A DNA stretch of 64,000 bases. Origin: Chondrilla cf. caribensis. Taxonomy: Eukaryota; Porifera; Demospongiae; Chondrillida; Chondrillidae. Position 1 is the first letter of the stretch. Every line of letters begins with the position of its first letter. Under the pieces are notes generated by a model that was not told where the DNA came from, made no database searches, and was given only the letters and a program-made list of their open reading frames with translations. The DNA is taken from contig OZ026557.1 in assembly GCA_964020155.1 (NCBI GenBank), positions 2,052,501 through 2,116,500 on the forward strand. Reading direction: 5' to 3'. Of the stretch, positions 13,165-25,400 are shown piece after piece. The position numbers were made by a program, and so were the translations under genes.

Positions 13165-15235
13165 GGGAAACCCTAAGCACCTTCTTGCATATCTCATGGG
13201 AGAGGGAGTATGTCAACCTGCATGATAATTTTACCAGCCCTAGCTGAGGGTATGAGCTAACTCTGAACCAATTGCAATTCCCATTATATACATGGCCTGT
13301 AACCTAAGCTACACTTGGAGGTTTAATATGTTTTCAATGTATGGGAGAGTATAGGAGAGAAAATGTTAAGCATCTTTTTGCATAGCTCATGGGGGAGGGG
13401 GCTTGTCAACGTGATATTTCTCACAGACCTAGCTGGAGACGTGAACTAACTTGTGAAATAATTTCCATCTCAATAGGTGGCTCGTAACTCCAGCTACATT
13501 GGAAGGTGCTTAACATTTTTTTCAATGTATGGGAGAGTATAGGAGAGAAAATGTTAAGCATCTTTTTGCATAGCTCATGGGGGAGGGGGCTTGTCAACGT
13601 GATATTTCTCACAGACCTAGCTGGAGACGTGAACTAACTTGTGAAATAATTCCCATCTCAATAGGTGGCTCGTAACTCCAGCTACATTGGAAGGTGCTTA
13701 ACATTTTTTTCAATGTATGGGAGAGTATAGGAGAGAAAATGTTAAGCATCTTTTTGCATAGCTCATGGGGGAGGGGGCTTGTCAACGTGATATTTCTCAC
13801 AGACCTAGCTGGAGACGTGAACTAACTTGTGAAATAATTCCCATCTCAATAGGTGGCTCGTAACTCCAGCTACATTGGAAGGTGCTTAACATTTTTTTCA
13901 ATGTATGGGAGAGTATAGGAGAGAAAATGTTAAGCACCTTTTTGCATAGCTCATGGGGGAGGGGGCTTGTCAACGTGATATTTCTCACAGACCTAGCTGG
14001 AGACGTGAACTAACTTGTGAAATAATTCCCATCTCAATAGGTGGCTCGTAACTCCAGCTACATTGGAAGGTGCTTAACATTTTTTTCAATGTATGGGAGA
14101 GTATAGGAGAGAAAATGTTAAGCACCTTTTTGCATAGCTCATTGGGGAGGGGGCGTGTCAACTTGATATTTCTCACAGACCTAGTTGGGGACGTGAACTA
14201 ACTTGTGAAATAATTCCCATCTCAATAGGTGGCTTGTAACTCCAGCTACATTCAAAGGTGCTTAATATTTTTTCAATGTATGGGAGAGTATAGGAGAGAA
14301 AATGTTAAGCACCTTTTTGCATAGCTCATTGGGGAGGGGGCGTGTCAACGTGATATTTTAGACAGATCTAGCTGTGGACTTGAACTAACTTGTGAAACAA
14401 TTCCCATCTCAATAGGTGGCTCATAACTCCAGCTACATTGGAAGGTGTTTAATATTTTTTCAATGTATGGGAGAGTATAGGAGAGAAAACGTTAAGCACC
14501 TTTTTGCATAGATCATGGGGGAGGGGGCGTGTCAAGTTGATATTTTAGGCAGACCTAGTTGGGAACGTGAACTAACTTGTGAAGCAATTCCCATCTCAAT
14601 AGGTGGCTCGTAACTCCAGTTGCATTGGAAGGTGCTTAACATTTTTTCAATGTATGGGAGAGTATAGGAGAGAAAATGTTAAGCACCTTTTTGCATAGCT
14701 CATGGGGGAAGGGGTGTGTCAAGTTGATATTCTAGGCAGACCTAGTTGGGAACGTGAACTAACTTGTGAAACAATTCCCATCTCAATAGGTGGCCCGTAA
14801 CTCCAGCTACATTCAGTGTTGATAAATATTTTTTTCAATGTATGGGAGAGTATAGGAGAGAAAACGTTAAGCACCTTTCTGCATAGCTCATTGGGGAGGG
14901 GGCGTGTCAAGTTGATATTTCTCACAGACCTAGTTGGGGACATGAACTAACTTCTGAAACAATTCCCATCTCAATAGGTGGCCCGTAACTCCAGCTACAT
15001 TCAAAGGTGCTTAATATTTTTTCAATGTATGGGAGAGTATAGGAGAGAAAACGTTAAGCACCTTTTTGCATAGCTCATAGGGGAGGGGGCGTGTCAAGTT
15101 GATATTCTAGGCAGACCTAGTTGGGGCCATGAACTAACTTGTGAAGCAATTTTCATCTCAATAGATGGCTTGTAATCCCTGATACATTTGAAGGTGCTTA
15201 GTGTACTTTCAAAGCATGGGAGAGTATACTTATTG
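13165..15235. repeat. 188-bp tandem satellite array
   Basis: About eleven units of 188 bp; the equivalent point recurs at 13421, 13609, 13797 and 13985. Units in 13421-14176 are almost identical, and units become progressively diverged to the right and at the left edge, as expected from unequal exchange in the centre. Each unit contains 'GACCTAGCTGGAGACGTGAA', 'TGTATGGGAGAGTATAGGAG' and 'GCATAGCTCATGGGGGAGGG'. The 63-aa minus-strand frames are by-products of the repeat. Confidence 0.97.
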
Positions 15236-15850
15236 AAATATACATACAAATGTATAAATGCTATGTGCCATATGGACACCTGAGAGAATTTTCATCAGCA
15301 ACAAAGCCTATCATTTTTGCTATCAAAGGATCGTATTGGTTCCAGGAGTGTGTCCGTGCATTCGTATTAGATCTGTGATGCATTATGTGCACACAGGAGA
15401 GGTGGTGGTGACAAGCATAAAAATTGACATTTTTTGGCTTGTCACCACGTGGCCCATAGCACACCCAGGACGGTTTGCATGTGTCATAATTTGTGTTGGT
15501 GAGTTTGGGACAGGTACTGGGCAGCCCTTGGTGACCAGCAACGTGATGTCAAATCACCTGAGTTATCACCACAAGGCATATTACACTCATATTGAAATGT
15601 ACATACAAATGTATAATGCTATGTGCCATAATATGGACACCTGAGAGAATTTTCATCAGCAACAAAACCTATCATTTTTGCTATCAAAAGGACCGTATTA
15701 GTTCTAGGAGTGTGTCCGTGCATTCGTATTAGATCTGTGATGCATTATGTGCACACAGGAGAGGTGGTGGTGACAAGCATAAAAATTGACATTTTTTGGC
15801 TTGTCACCACGAGGCCCATAGCACACTCAAGACGGTTTGCATGCATCCGT
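15236..15850. repeat. 250-bp direct duplication embedded in the satellite
   Basis: Segments 15236-15480 and 15591-15842 are about 97% alike by eye. They start at 'TATTGAAATATACATACAAA' (first copy) or its equivalent, and end in 'GACGGTTTGCATG'. Each contains 'GACATTTTTTGGCTTGTCAC' and 'GCATTATGTGCACACAGGAG'. The 110 bp between them resembles the edge of the array. Confidence 0.93.
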
Positions 15851-16303
15851 AATTTTGCATAGCTCATGGGGGAGGGGGTGTGTCAACTTGATATTTTAAC
15901 AAAACCTAGCTGGGGACGTGCATTAACATTTTAAGACCATTCCCATCTCTGTAACTAACCCATAACCCCAGTTATATTTGGAGGTGCTTGATATTTTTCA
16001 ATGTATGGGAGAGTATAGAAGAGAAAAGGCTAAGCACCTTTTCGCATAACTCATGGGGAAAGGTGTGTGTGAGCTTCATATTTTAGGCAGACTTAGCTGG
16101 CAATGTAAACTAACTTATGAATCAACCCCAAGTTCCTTAGCTAAACTGTAACCCCAGCTACATTCGGGGGTGCTTAATACTTTCTCAATGTATTGGAGAG
16201 AATAGGAGGCGTGTCAACCTGATATTTATGCCAGACCTAGTTGAAGATATTTAGTAATCTGAATATCTTCAACTAGGTCTGGTATAAATATCAGGTTGAC
16301 ATG
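15851..16303. repeat. Diverged satellite units ending in an inverted copy
   Basis: Two diverged 188-bp-type units continue to about 16200. The array then ends in a palindrome: 16206-16256 and 16262-16303 are inverted copies around 'CCAGACCTAGTTGAAGATAT', about 42-bp arms with few mismatches and a very short loop. Confidence 0.9.
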
Positions 16304-16450
16304 TTGTATGTTGTTGTTTGTAATGTACTTTTAGTTTAGGATTGACCCTAGGATAAAATGTACACGCGTGCGTGTTCCGGATAAACTTAATTATTTCCGA
16401 TCACGTTCGTGTCCTAGCAACGAAGTATTGGACGGTCCCTGTGCGGGAAA

Positions 16451-19400
16451 ATGAGTCTGGTCAATTTAGACAGTCCTTCCTTTAGAACGGCTTCAACTAC
16501 GCAAATGTCTTCTTCGGAAGATGAAATGTGCTCCGATGAACCACCGAATGAAGAAGGTAAGTAGCAGTTGTACGTGTCGTCATCCAGAAGCGACGTTCGA
16601 TACTCTCTACTTACAGACTGTGTTTGCAGGTCATGCACGTAAGTATGTTGATCGGCATAGCAGTATCACTACCGACAGCTCATATGTGGTTATGTATTTC
16701 TAAGATACCTAGCTAGTCCCGGACTGTAGATCATCCAGGAAAAGGAACATAATCCATAGAATCATACGTTTATCATGCGTCCAGAATGTACAACATGTAG
16801 TCGATCAGTGTTCCAAAGAATTTAGAGTATTATGATCTTGTTGCAGATGAGGAGGAGAGAATGTCAAGTCCAGAAGATGAGCTATTGGAACCCCAGGGTA
16901 TGGATGAGCTTGTTACAGAGGGTCACACAGCTCCAGGACGTGGGAGGAGTCTTGACATGAGAGTGAGTGTTTTGTGCCAACGTTTGTGAACATGTAGAAT
17001 TGGTGCTGCTTGAACTATAATATTATTTACTGTATACAGTGAATTCTTGTTGATCCACCACAGTTAATTTTGTTCTTTAAATGTTTGGTGGATTCATGAG
17101 TTCGGCAGATTAACTTACATTTGTATATTAAATCGATATTGGAATATGGGGTGAATTAATTGATGGTAGATTGATGAAAACTGTAGTCATGTATTTATAT
17201 ATGTATCCTGGTTGAAGGTAACATCAAACGAACCGACTTAATTAAGTACATTCCCCATGTACTAGCTCAGAACGGATGAAGTTGATACACTTTTCGACAA
17301 ATCCAGATTAATTTGATACACTTTTTGACAAAATGTAATTGGTTCTGAGTTGCCAGGATACATAATAGATAAATCCCTCCTTGGATAGGTACATGGGAAA
17401 TTGTACTCATTGCAAAGACTAATTAACCTTGGGCTGCGCCCTCGGTCAATTAGTCTTTGCAATGAGTACATTTCCCATGTACCTATCCAAGGAGGGATTT
17501 ATCTACTACTTACGTACGTATGTAAATGTGTATGTATGTACTATGTATGTAAATGTGTATGTATGTATACTGTAAAAATTGTGTACTGACATGTATACTA
17601 ACCATGAAAATTATATACATATACCATATGTACGTAGTACGTATGTACGTATATGCATATACATAAATCTATGTATGTATAATATGCACTACTAAGCTAG
17701 GTATAAATGTATAGTATAGTATAAATGCTGTATGTATACATACATTCGTATATGCATATGTATCTGCATACATATATCATGTATATTCATGTTTATATTA
17801 TGTAAGTACACACGTACATTTATCCATATGTGTGTATTTAGATGGACTATGTACGTACATACATAAAACTAATGCATATGTACATGTATGTGCATAGGAT
17901 ATGGCTGAAATTTGGCGGCTGAAAAAAGTATTCCGTGGAATGGAAGAGGAATACGAGAGAAAAATCAACGCTGTGGATATATCCAGGTGTGTACATATGT
18001 ACGTATGTACATGCAAGCAGCATACTGAATATGTACATGTGTGTACTGTATGTATGTACATATGTACATATACGTATACTTACATATTTGTTGATATGTA
18101 TTTGCTTCTCTCTTTTTGCCTGTGTGTGTGCACATACAAGTGTGTGTGTCTGTGTATGTGTATGTGTGTGCATACACTGCATGCTCATGTACATATCTGT
18201 AAGTAATCCCTTGTTGTGAATATTCTTCGACTGCAAAGACTGTGCATATCATGTAAATGCATTCATAACAATAGGGCAGATCTACAGTTTTGTCAAGAGC
18301 GACTGGAATTGCTTCAGCTGCAGAGAAATGAGCTGGAACAGAAGCTGACCATGGCAGAGGAAGAGTCAAACAGGTATTGCAATTGTGTTTCAATGTACTG
18401 CATAAGTTCACCACTGCATCTTGCAGTGCTGGAATGAATCTGCATAAGTACCTATGTATATGCATATACGTATGCCTTATGTATGCACCTACGTACGTAC
18501 GTATGTACATATATAAGTACCTGTACCAGATGTTTGTATGTATGACATATGTACGTAAGTACAATTGTATGTATGTAAGTAGTACGTACGTACATGTCTG
18601 CATACGTATACATGCCAACTGTTTTTACATATGTATGTGTACGTACATATGTTATTCCATTACTAGTGAGTATGCATGTGGATTTGAACCTGTTTTGCAT
18701 GTACACCCCTCACTGTAGTTTTCAAACTACATAAGATGTACGTACGTACAAGTTGGTTCTATTCTTTCTTGATGTAGACCTGCTGCAGACCTCACCAGAG
18801 CCCAGCTTGTGAAGGTTGATGAGACCATCGGTAATGAAACTGAGCTCGAGAGGACACTGCGAGAAGCAGTGAAGGAGGCAGAGTGAGTCAGACGTACAGT
18901 ACGTACGTGTCATGTAAGGATCCATTTCCTGTGTCTCCTTCCTAATGGTGATACAGGTAACATTTATCCTGATTAGCAACTTGCTGACCTTTGGATAGCT
19001 AATTGATTAATCAGTTATCCCCTCTGGTGATTTCAGGGATACATGCATACTTATGTATGATATGTGTCCCTGTCAGTCTCTTTGATGTTGCCACCTATCA
19101 GGATGAATACTTATGTATGTACGTATGTATATACGTACATACGTAAACATATGTATGTACGTATGTATGTTCGTACATGTATGCAATGTATGTGTTGTAC
19201 TGCATTTATGTACATACGTACATATGCACATTTGTTCTTCATTTTACACAGGCTGATGTTATTGAAGGCAGATATGGAGGTCTCCGGCTATGTTGATGTC
19301 ATGAGAACACTGGAGGAAGATGAAGCTGACATCAAACTGATGAAAATGAAGCAATATAACGAAAGGTTGGCCAAAGAGGACCAGTTGATGGAGCGTTTTC

Positions 19401-22400
19401 TACTAAGAAAGCGAAATTTGGAAAGGTAACCATGTACGTACAAAGTGTATGGTACTCCAATAGCTTAGTCAGCCCAGAATCATCAGCACTCTGCCCCTTG
19501 GTTCCATTTGACAGTTTGTTTGAAAACAACCCTCGCTATTCAACTCTGTATAGAATCCATGCTAATCTGTGGAGGCTTACTGAACGTATTACGTACATAT
19601 GCACTGTACATATGTACCCGTACGTACATATGTATGTGCGTACATATGTTCTGCACATGCATGTGTTTGCAAATGAGATGTCCATATACACACTTACTCT
19701 CCTAAATACATGTGTACAGCATACGTACGTACATACATACGTATGTACGTTTGTATATTTATGTACATTAGTATGTACGTACATGAAGCATTGTTTGGTT
19801 TGTAGGAAACAGCACAAGGAGATGTTGGATAAAGAGGAACAGAGGAAAAAGGCCCTTTTGGAGGCAAAGAGAGCTCACGAAGTAACTGTAGCACTGATGC
19901 AAGAGTCTTTGGTGAAGGAGAGAGCTAGGAAAGAGAGCGAGGAAACAGAAAGTAGACAGTTGTTGGAGAAAAGAGTCAATGCTGTTTTGAGCCTGAAGAA
20001 GAATATCGATGCTCAGAGAGTGAGTGCTTATGATGTGTTATAGGGTTTTACTGGAGTTCAATGCAATGTGTTCTGTTTAGAGGGGATGCATATGTGGTGC
20101 CTACGATACATACGTATGTCTTAGCGTAATATGTGTGTCAACTGTGGTGAACCTACGTATGCTGCTCATGTAATTTGTGCAATAATTGTACCACACAATA
20201 GGAGATGATGAAGAAATCCCAATCAGCCAGGAAGTCAAAGATTGCTGCCACTTCTCAGAGAGAGTCGGAGTTGGATGTTGCCGATGTTATTAAGCAGAAA
20301 AGACTTGAAGAGTTCTCCAAACAGAAGGAGTGAGTACCTGTGTTTACATGTATGTACGTACATATGTACATATGTCATATGGACGTTTGGATTAATTTTT
20401 TATGTACGTACTCTTCAGGAAATTTGATCGTGTCAGGCGTGAGAGAGAGGTGGATATTGCTGATAAGTTGATCAAGGAAGAAGAACGTCTTAAGCAGATG
20501 AAAGAGAAACTGAACCAACCACATTGGAAGCCAAGGGACTCAAGCATGCCAACCAAACCTCAGGTTTGTCCTTGAATGAGAGATTAGACCCATCTGCGCA
20601 TATGCATATATTATGTTTTATGCAGTCTGATTATATGAATGTGCCTAAGTACATATGTACGTACGTATTTATGTTTGTACAGTATGTGTATTAATTGTGC
20701 TGTATTGTAATTGATGTATGTACGTATGTATGCAGAGCTCTCCCCAGGATTTGTCAAGATGTGACATTCCAGTAGCTTGCACATTGTATGCACTTGTGTT
20801 GTTTGCTGTATCACTGCAGATGATGGTAAAGAGAAGTAAAGCAACACAAAGGAAACAAGAGAGACAGAAGGAGAAGAGCAGTGTGGATGATGAAGAGAGC
20901 TCACAGGGTGTACAGAGTGATGGGCCTCTTCACTCGGTGGTCCTTGAAGAGAGGACTGTAGGTACAAGTGAAGTTGTCAGAGAAGAGACAGACAGGTGTG
21001 CTAGATTGTATGTATGTACATCAGGCACACATGTGATATGTACACTATACACATACGTATGTAGATACGTATGGGTGCACTTTTTATGTACATTGAGTAC
21101 TTATTTGTTTATGTACAGTGCATAGCATGTTGTTTGCTGTTTACATGTATGTACGTATGAATGTGTAGACCACTTGAGGAAGACAAAGTTATTCGTCCTG
21201 AGTTTGATGGTTTATGGAGTGGTCCAGTTGCCTCCACTGGTGTACCACGCCAACACGGCACTCCTGGTGGTGAGGACCCCGACGTTGAGAAGGAATACAA
21301 GTATACCATGAGCAAAATGGAACAGGTACACGCACACACGCACGCACACACACAAACACACACACACACACATACATGTGCATAAAAATACACACACGTG
21401 CTCACATGTATGTCTGTAACTGTGTTGTTTGTGTGTTTAAATGCACATATTTCATGATCCTTTTGAAACTGTAGGATATCTTGAAGAATCACCTGGAAAC
21501 TCAGCGCAAGTTGATTACTCAGAAGCAAGTGGTTGCAGGGATAGAGTTCAAAGTACGTACTGTTTGTTGTGCTAACATACAAAATATGTTTGTATGTACC
21601 TGCTTGTGCATGAATATGTACGTATGTAAGTATGTACATTAGATCAAGTATACTGATCATATAAGTACGTACATACAATAGTACGTATATGCGTACATAC
21701 AGTATACAGAGTGATAATAGAAAATATGATCATTTAGCATTATAATCTGGAACTCTGTATCTGTGATTCTTTTCACATGTATGTACTTATGTACGTATGT
21801 AAGTTCAGTATTTGTGTACGTACTATGGTGTGTGTACATACGTACATGCATGTCTATTGTTCATGTTACTATGATTGTATTTTGTAGGGACCAGCATTCA
21901 AGAGTAATCCAGAAACTATTGAGTTCAAGGTTGTTGCTGTGTTCATATGTCCACTGTTGAGATAACTACCCTCATATCGATATCCTTCCTCTGCATAGGA
22001 TTTTGAAGTTGGGAAGGAGTACAAGAGGACGGTACAACTCACCAACATCTCTTACACCGTCAATACATGCAAGATGGTTGGACTGTCGGAAGAACTGAAG
22101 GACTTCATCTCTATCAAGTATGTAATATCTACGTACGTACGTGTTTACATGAGTACGTACGTACGTATGTGTGTACATACATACATACAATACATGTATG
22201 TATGTACTATTCATGTACCTACAAACGTGCATGTGTCTGTATTTGTATTTGTTAATAGTGTCAGGTGTAACAATGTGTATACGTACGTATGTATACGAAT
22301 GTGTGTATGTGATTTTTATGTATACACATACGGTAGGCGTCAATAAAAAGTGGACGTAACGTAACGTAATTACACCGTAACGTTACGTAGTAATTCCGTA

Positions 22401-25400
22401 GCGCGATTCGTACTTCTACCGTATCTCGATCGTAGAGTAATCGCAATTCGATCGTAGTTCTTCTGTAGTTCAATCGTAACGTGATTGTAATTCGATCGTA
22501 GTTCTTCTGTAGTTCAATCGTAACGTGATTGTAATTCGATCGTAGCTTTTCCGTAATTCGATCCTAGTGTAATCGTAATTCGATCCTGTGGTAGTGTCAA
22601 CGTGATTCCTTCCGTGTGCGCCTATTTCGTTGGATGTACGTATAATATTATACGTAACTTGATGCAGAATGGTTTATTCGGAGTATTGCAAACAAAGAAT
22701 TCTATTTTGGTATTCAAAAGGCTTCAAAGCTCCCACCATTATGCAGAAAATGCATCAAGAAGGAATGTCCTGTTCAAGGCAGGGTATATATAAGCTCATC
22801 AAACGATATCAACTCTCGGGTAGCATTGCTAGGAAGCAGGGATCTGGAAGACCGTCCAAGGTGGTGCAAGAAATCAAAGACATTGTAGAAAGTAGGATGC
22901 AGGAAGATGACGAGACAACCGCTGTACAGCTGCACAAAGTTCTGGAAGAGAAGGGATATAATATATCTTTGAGCACTATTTTACGTTGTAGGAAGAGCTT
23001 GGGGTGGAACTACAGAGGATCGGCATACTGCCAGATGATACGAGATGTAAACAAAGAAAAGCGATTGGCCTGGGCCCGAGAACACCTCCATGATAATTTT
23101 AGCAATGTTATCTGGTCTGACGAGACAACTGTGCAAATGGAGAGCCATCGACGTTTTTGTTGTAGAAAGAATAGTCAAAAACCGAGATACAAACCACGGT
23201 ACGTTGGCAAAGATTTTCTATCATGCAAAACATAATTTAACTATAATAATACGTATAACTTGATGCAATCATTGTAGACCAAAACATCCTACTAAAGTTC
23301 ATGTGTGGGCAGGCATCAGCCATTCAGGGAGGACAGGTGCATGCATATTTGAGGGGACAATGGATGCACCATTATTTACTTCCATTCTTGATGGTACACT
23401 GCTCCCCTTCATTGAGGATAAAATGCCAACAGATCATCGCTTCATGCAAGACAATGACCCAAAACATACATCGAAGTATGCCCAGGATTACTATCAAAGT
23501 GCAGGAATCAACTGGTGGAAGACTCCTGCAGAATCGCCTGATCTGAACCCCATCGAGAACCTTTGGCATGAACTCAAAGAATACATCAGAAGAGTAGTGA
23601 AGCCCAAAGTCAAAGAAGAGTTAATCAGAGGAATACGAGAGTTTTGGACCACTGTAGATGAAGCGAAATGCCAGAAGTATATTGGACACCTGAAAAAGGT
23701 TTTACCAGCTGTGATCGAACGTGAGGGCAATGCCACTGGATACTGAACATCTGTATTTGTCTACTAACTATTCTTAAACTTGTAACGTAGTAAATACATA
23801 TATTATAGTACAGTAGAGTAATAACATACGTACGTATGTACATACATACGTATGTACATGTGTATGTACGTAACTTATGGTATTAAATGTACTCACGTAC
23901 GTACGTATATAGATGGCTACAAACATGCAAGAAAGTACATACGAACATATTACATATATACGTTGTTGTGTATAGAGAAGAATGTCATACGTAGATTACA
24001 ATGTCTTTCTAGCATTCTTGCATGCCTGGCCTATGGCATCCAGGCACGTCTTCCACACTCTCGTGTACTCTGCCGGGTTACTCCACATCCCCGGGAACAA
24101 ACTCTTCAGAGTATTCTTTATTCTTTCCAAGCCTAAAGGAGGCAGTGGTTGTTTGAGGCCTCTCATCCCAAACGGGGTGCTAATTGCCATAATGTCTGGC
24201 CCAAAAACAGCTTCTCTGGCCAGTTTAACTGCCAATCTGGAAATATTGCTATGCGTCTGAAGTTTAGGGTACTTTTGAAGTACTTCCTGAATGCTTAGAA
24301 GATGTCCTGATCCAACATTTTGTGAAGAGCTTGTGTTTAATATGTGTTGTGTGCTATGTGTGTCTATTGTGTCCAGCAGGTTAGCTGTATACTGTGTATC
24401 TAGTGTGTTTGATGTATATTGTGCATGAAGTGTATCCAGTGTGTTTGGTGTATATTGTGCATGCAGTGTATCTAGTGTGTTTGGTGTATATTGTGCATGC
24501 AGTGTATCTAGTGTGTTTGGTGTATGTGGTGTATCTGGTGTGATTAGTGCACTGGGTGTAATGGCTGCTAATGGTGCTGATACATGTGTATTGTTAGTTG
24601 GCACAGGTAGTTGATATGCTGACGGATTGCTTAGAATCAACATTTCCAGGTTGTAAATGCGAGTTTCAAGGCTCTTGTTTTGTTCTACTAATTCTGCTTG
24701 CTTTGTGACCAAGAGCTCTACCTGACTCTCTAGATACTGCACAGTAATTTCCAGCTGAAGAGGATCTGATAGAGACATGGAACTAGAGGATGAGCTGGAT
24801 TCATTCTGACTGTTGGACAACTCCATGTCTTCTGGTACTGCTGCAGTGGTTTCATCCTCATCTTCAACTGTAGCTGATGGCAAGCTTGCCTCACGGTCGC
24901 AGGTGTCATTATAAGGTGCTATGCATAAGATTTTCCCAGGTGCTTTCTCCTTTTTCTTCTTATTAGTATTTGCACTATTTTCCCTGTTACTGCATTTTTC
25001 ACTTTTATTACTTTTGTCCTCAATCTTGTTTGCCCTTCCTTCCTCGAGTAATTTACATTCATCTCTTTCAGCTTTTCGTACCTCCTCAATGCTCCCCTTC
25101 AGCTTCAAAATCCCAGTCAGAACCTGTCGCCCCACCTTGACTTTCACTTCTTTGCCAGGTTCAGTGGTGAGAATAATATCACTTTGCTTAACAATCGAAA
25201 CGGATTCTTCGTTAGGCCAATATACTAGGCTGTAAGATTTCCCATTGTCTGTTTTAAAGAGGGTGTTAAAGCACAAAGGTTAATTTTCAGGAAACCACAG
25301 ATTAATCGTTATCATAACAACTGACCAGCGTCCAAAGGTCGAGACTCCTTCAATAGGGTTCGGGCTGTCATACTTCGTGAAAACGTGCCGTTGAGCGGAC

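Larger units (their letters stand above)
16451..21552 (+). other. CFAP74: CFAP74-like exons 1-12: acidic N-terminus and coiled coils
   Basis: Exons: 16451-16556, 16847-16962, 17898-17986, 18275-18373, 18778-18882, 19252-19425, 19806-20019, 20202-20329, 20419-20563, 20820-20995, 21169-21325, 21475-21552. Exons 1-2 are acidic and Ser/Glu-rich (about residues 1-74). Exons 3-9 are strongly heptad-like, rich in E, K, R, L and Q (about 75-390), with a possible conserved LKQMKEKLNQPHWKPR stretch ending the coil. Exon 10 is highly charged. A possible 25-nt exon at 20736-20760 was left out because it breaks the frame. Confidence 0.75.

Noticed and set aside
13421..14176. Four consecutive identical 63-aa minus-strand frames
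   Set aside because: Satellite units, start and stop fall at unit borders; no gene context.
20736..20760. 25-nt CFAP74-like exon after a good 3' splice site
   Set aside because: Including it shifts the next exon into a stop codon within seven codons; exon 9 joins exon 10 in phase directly.
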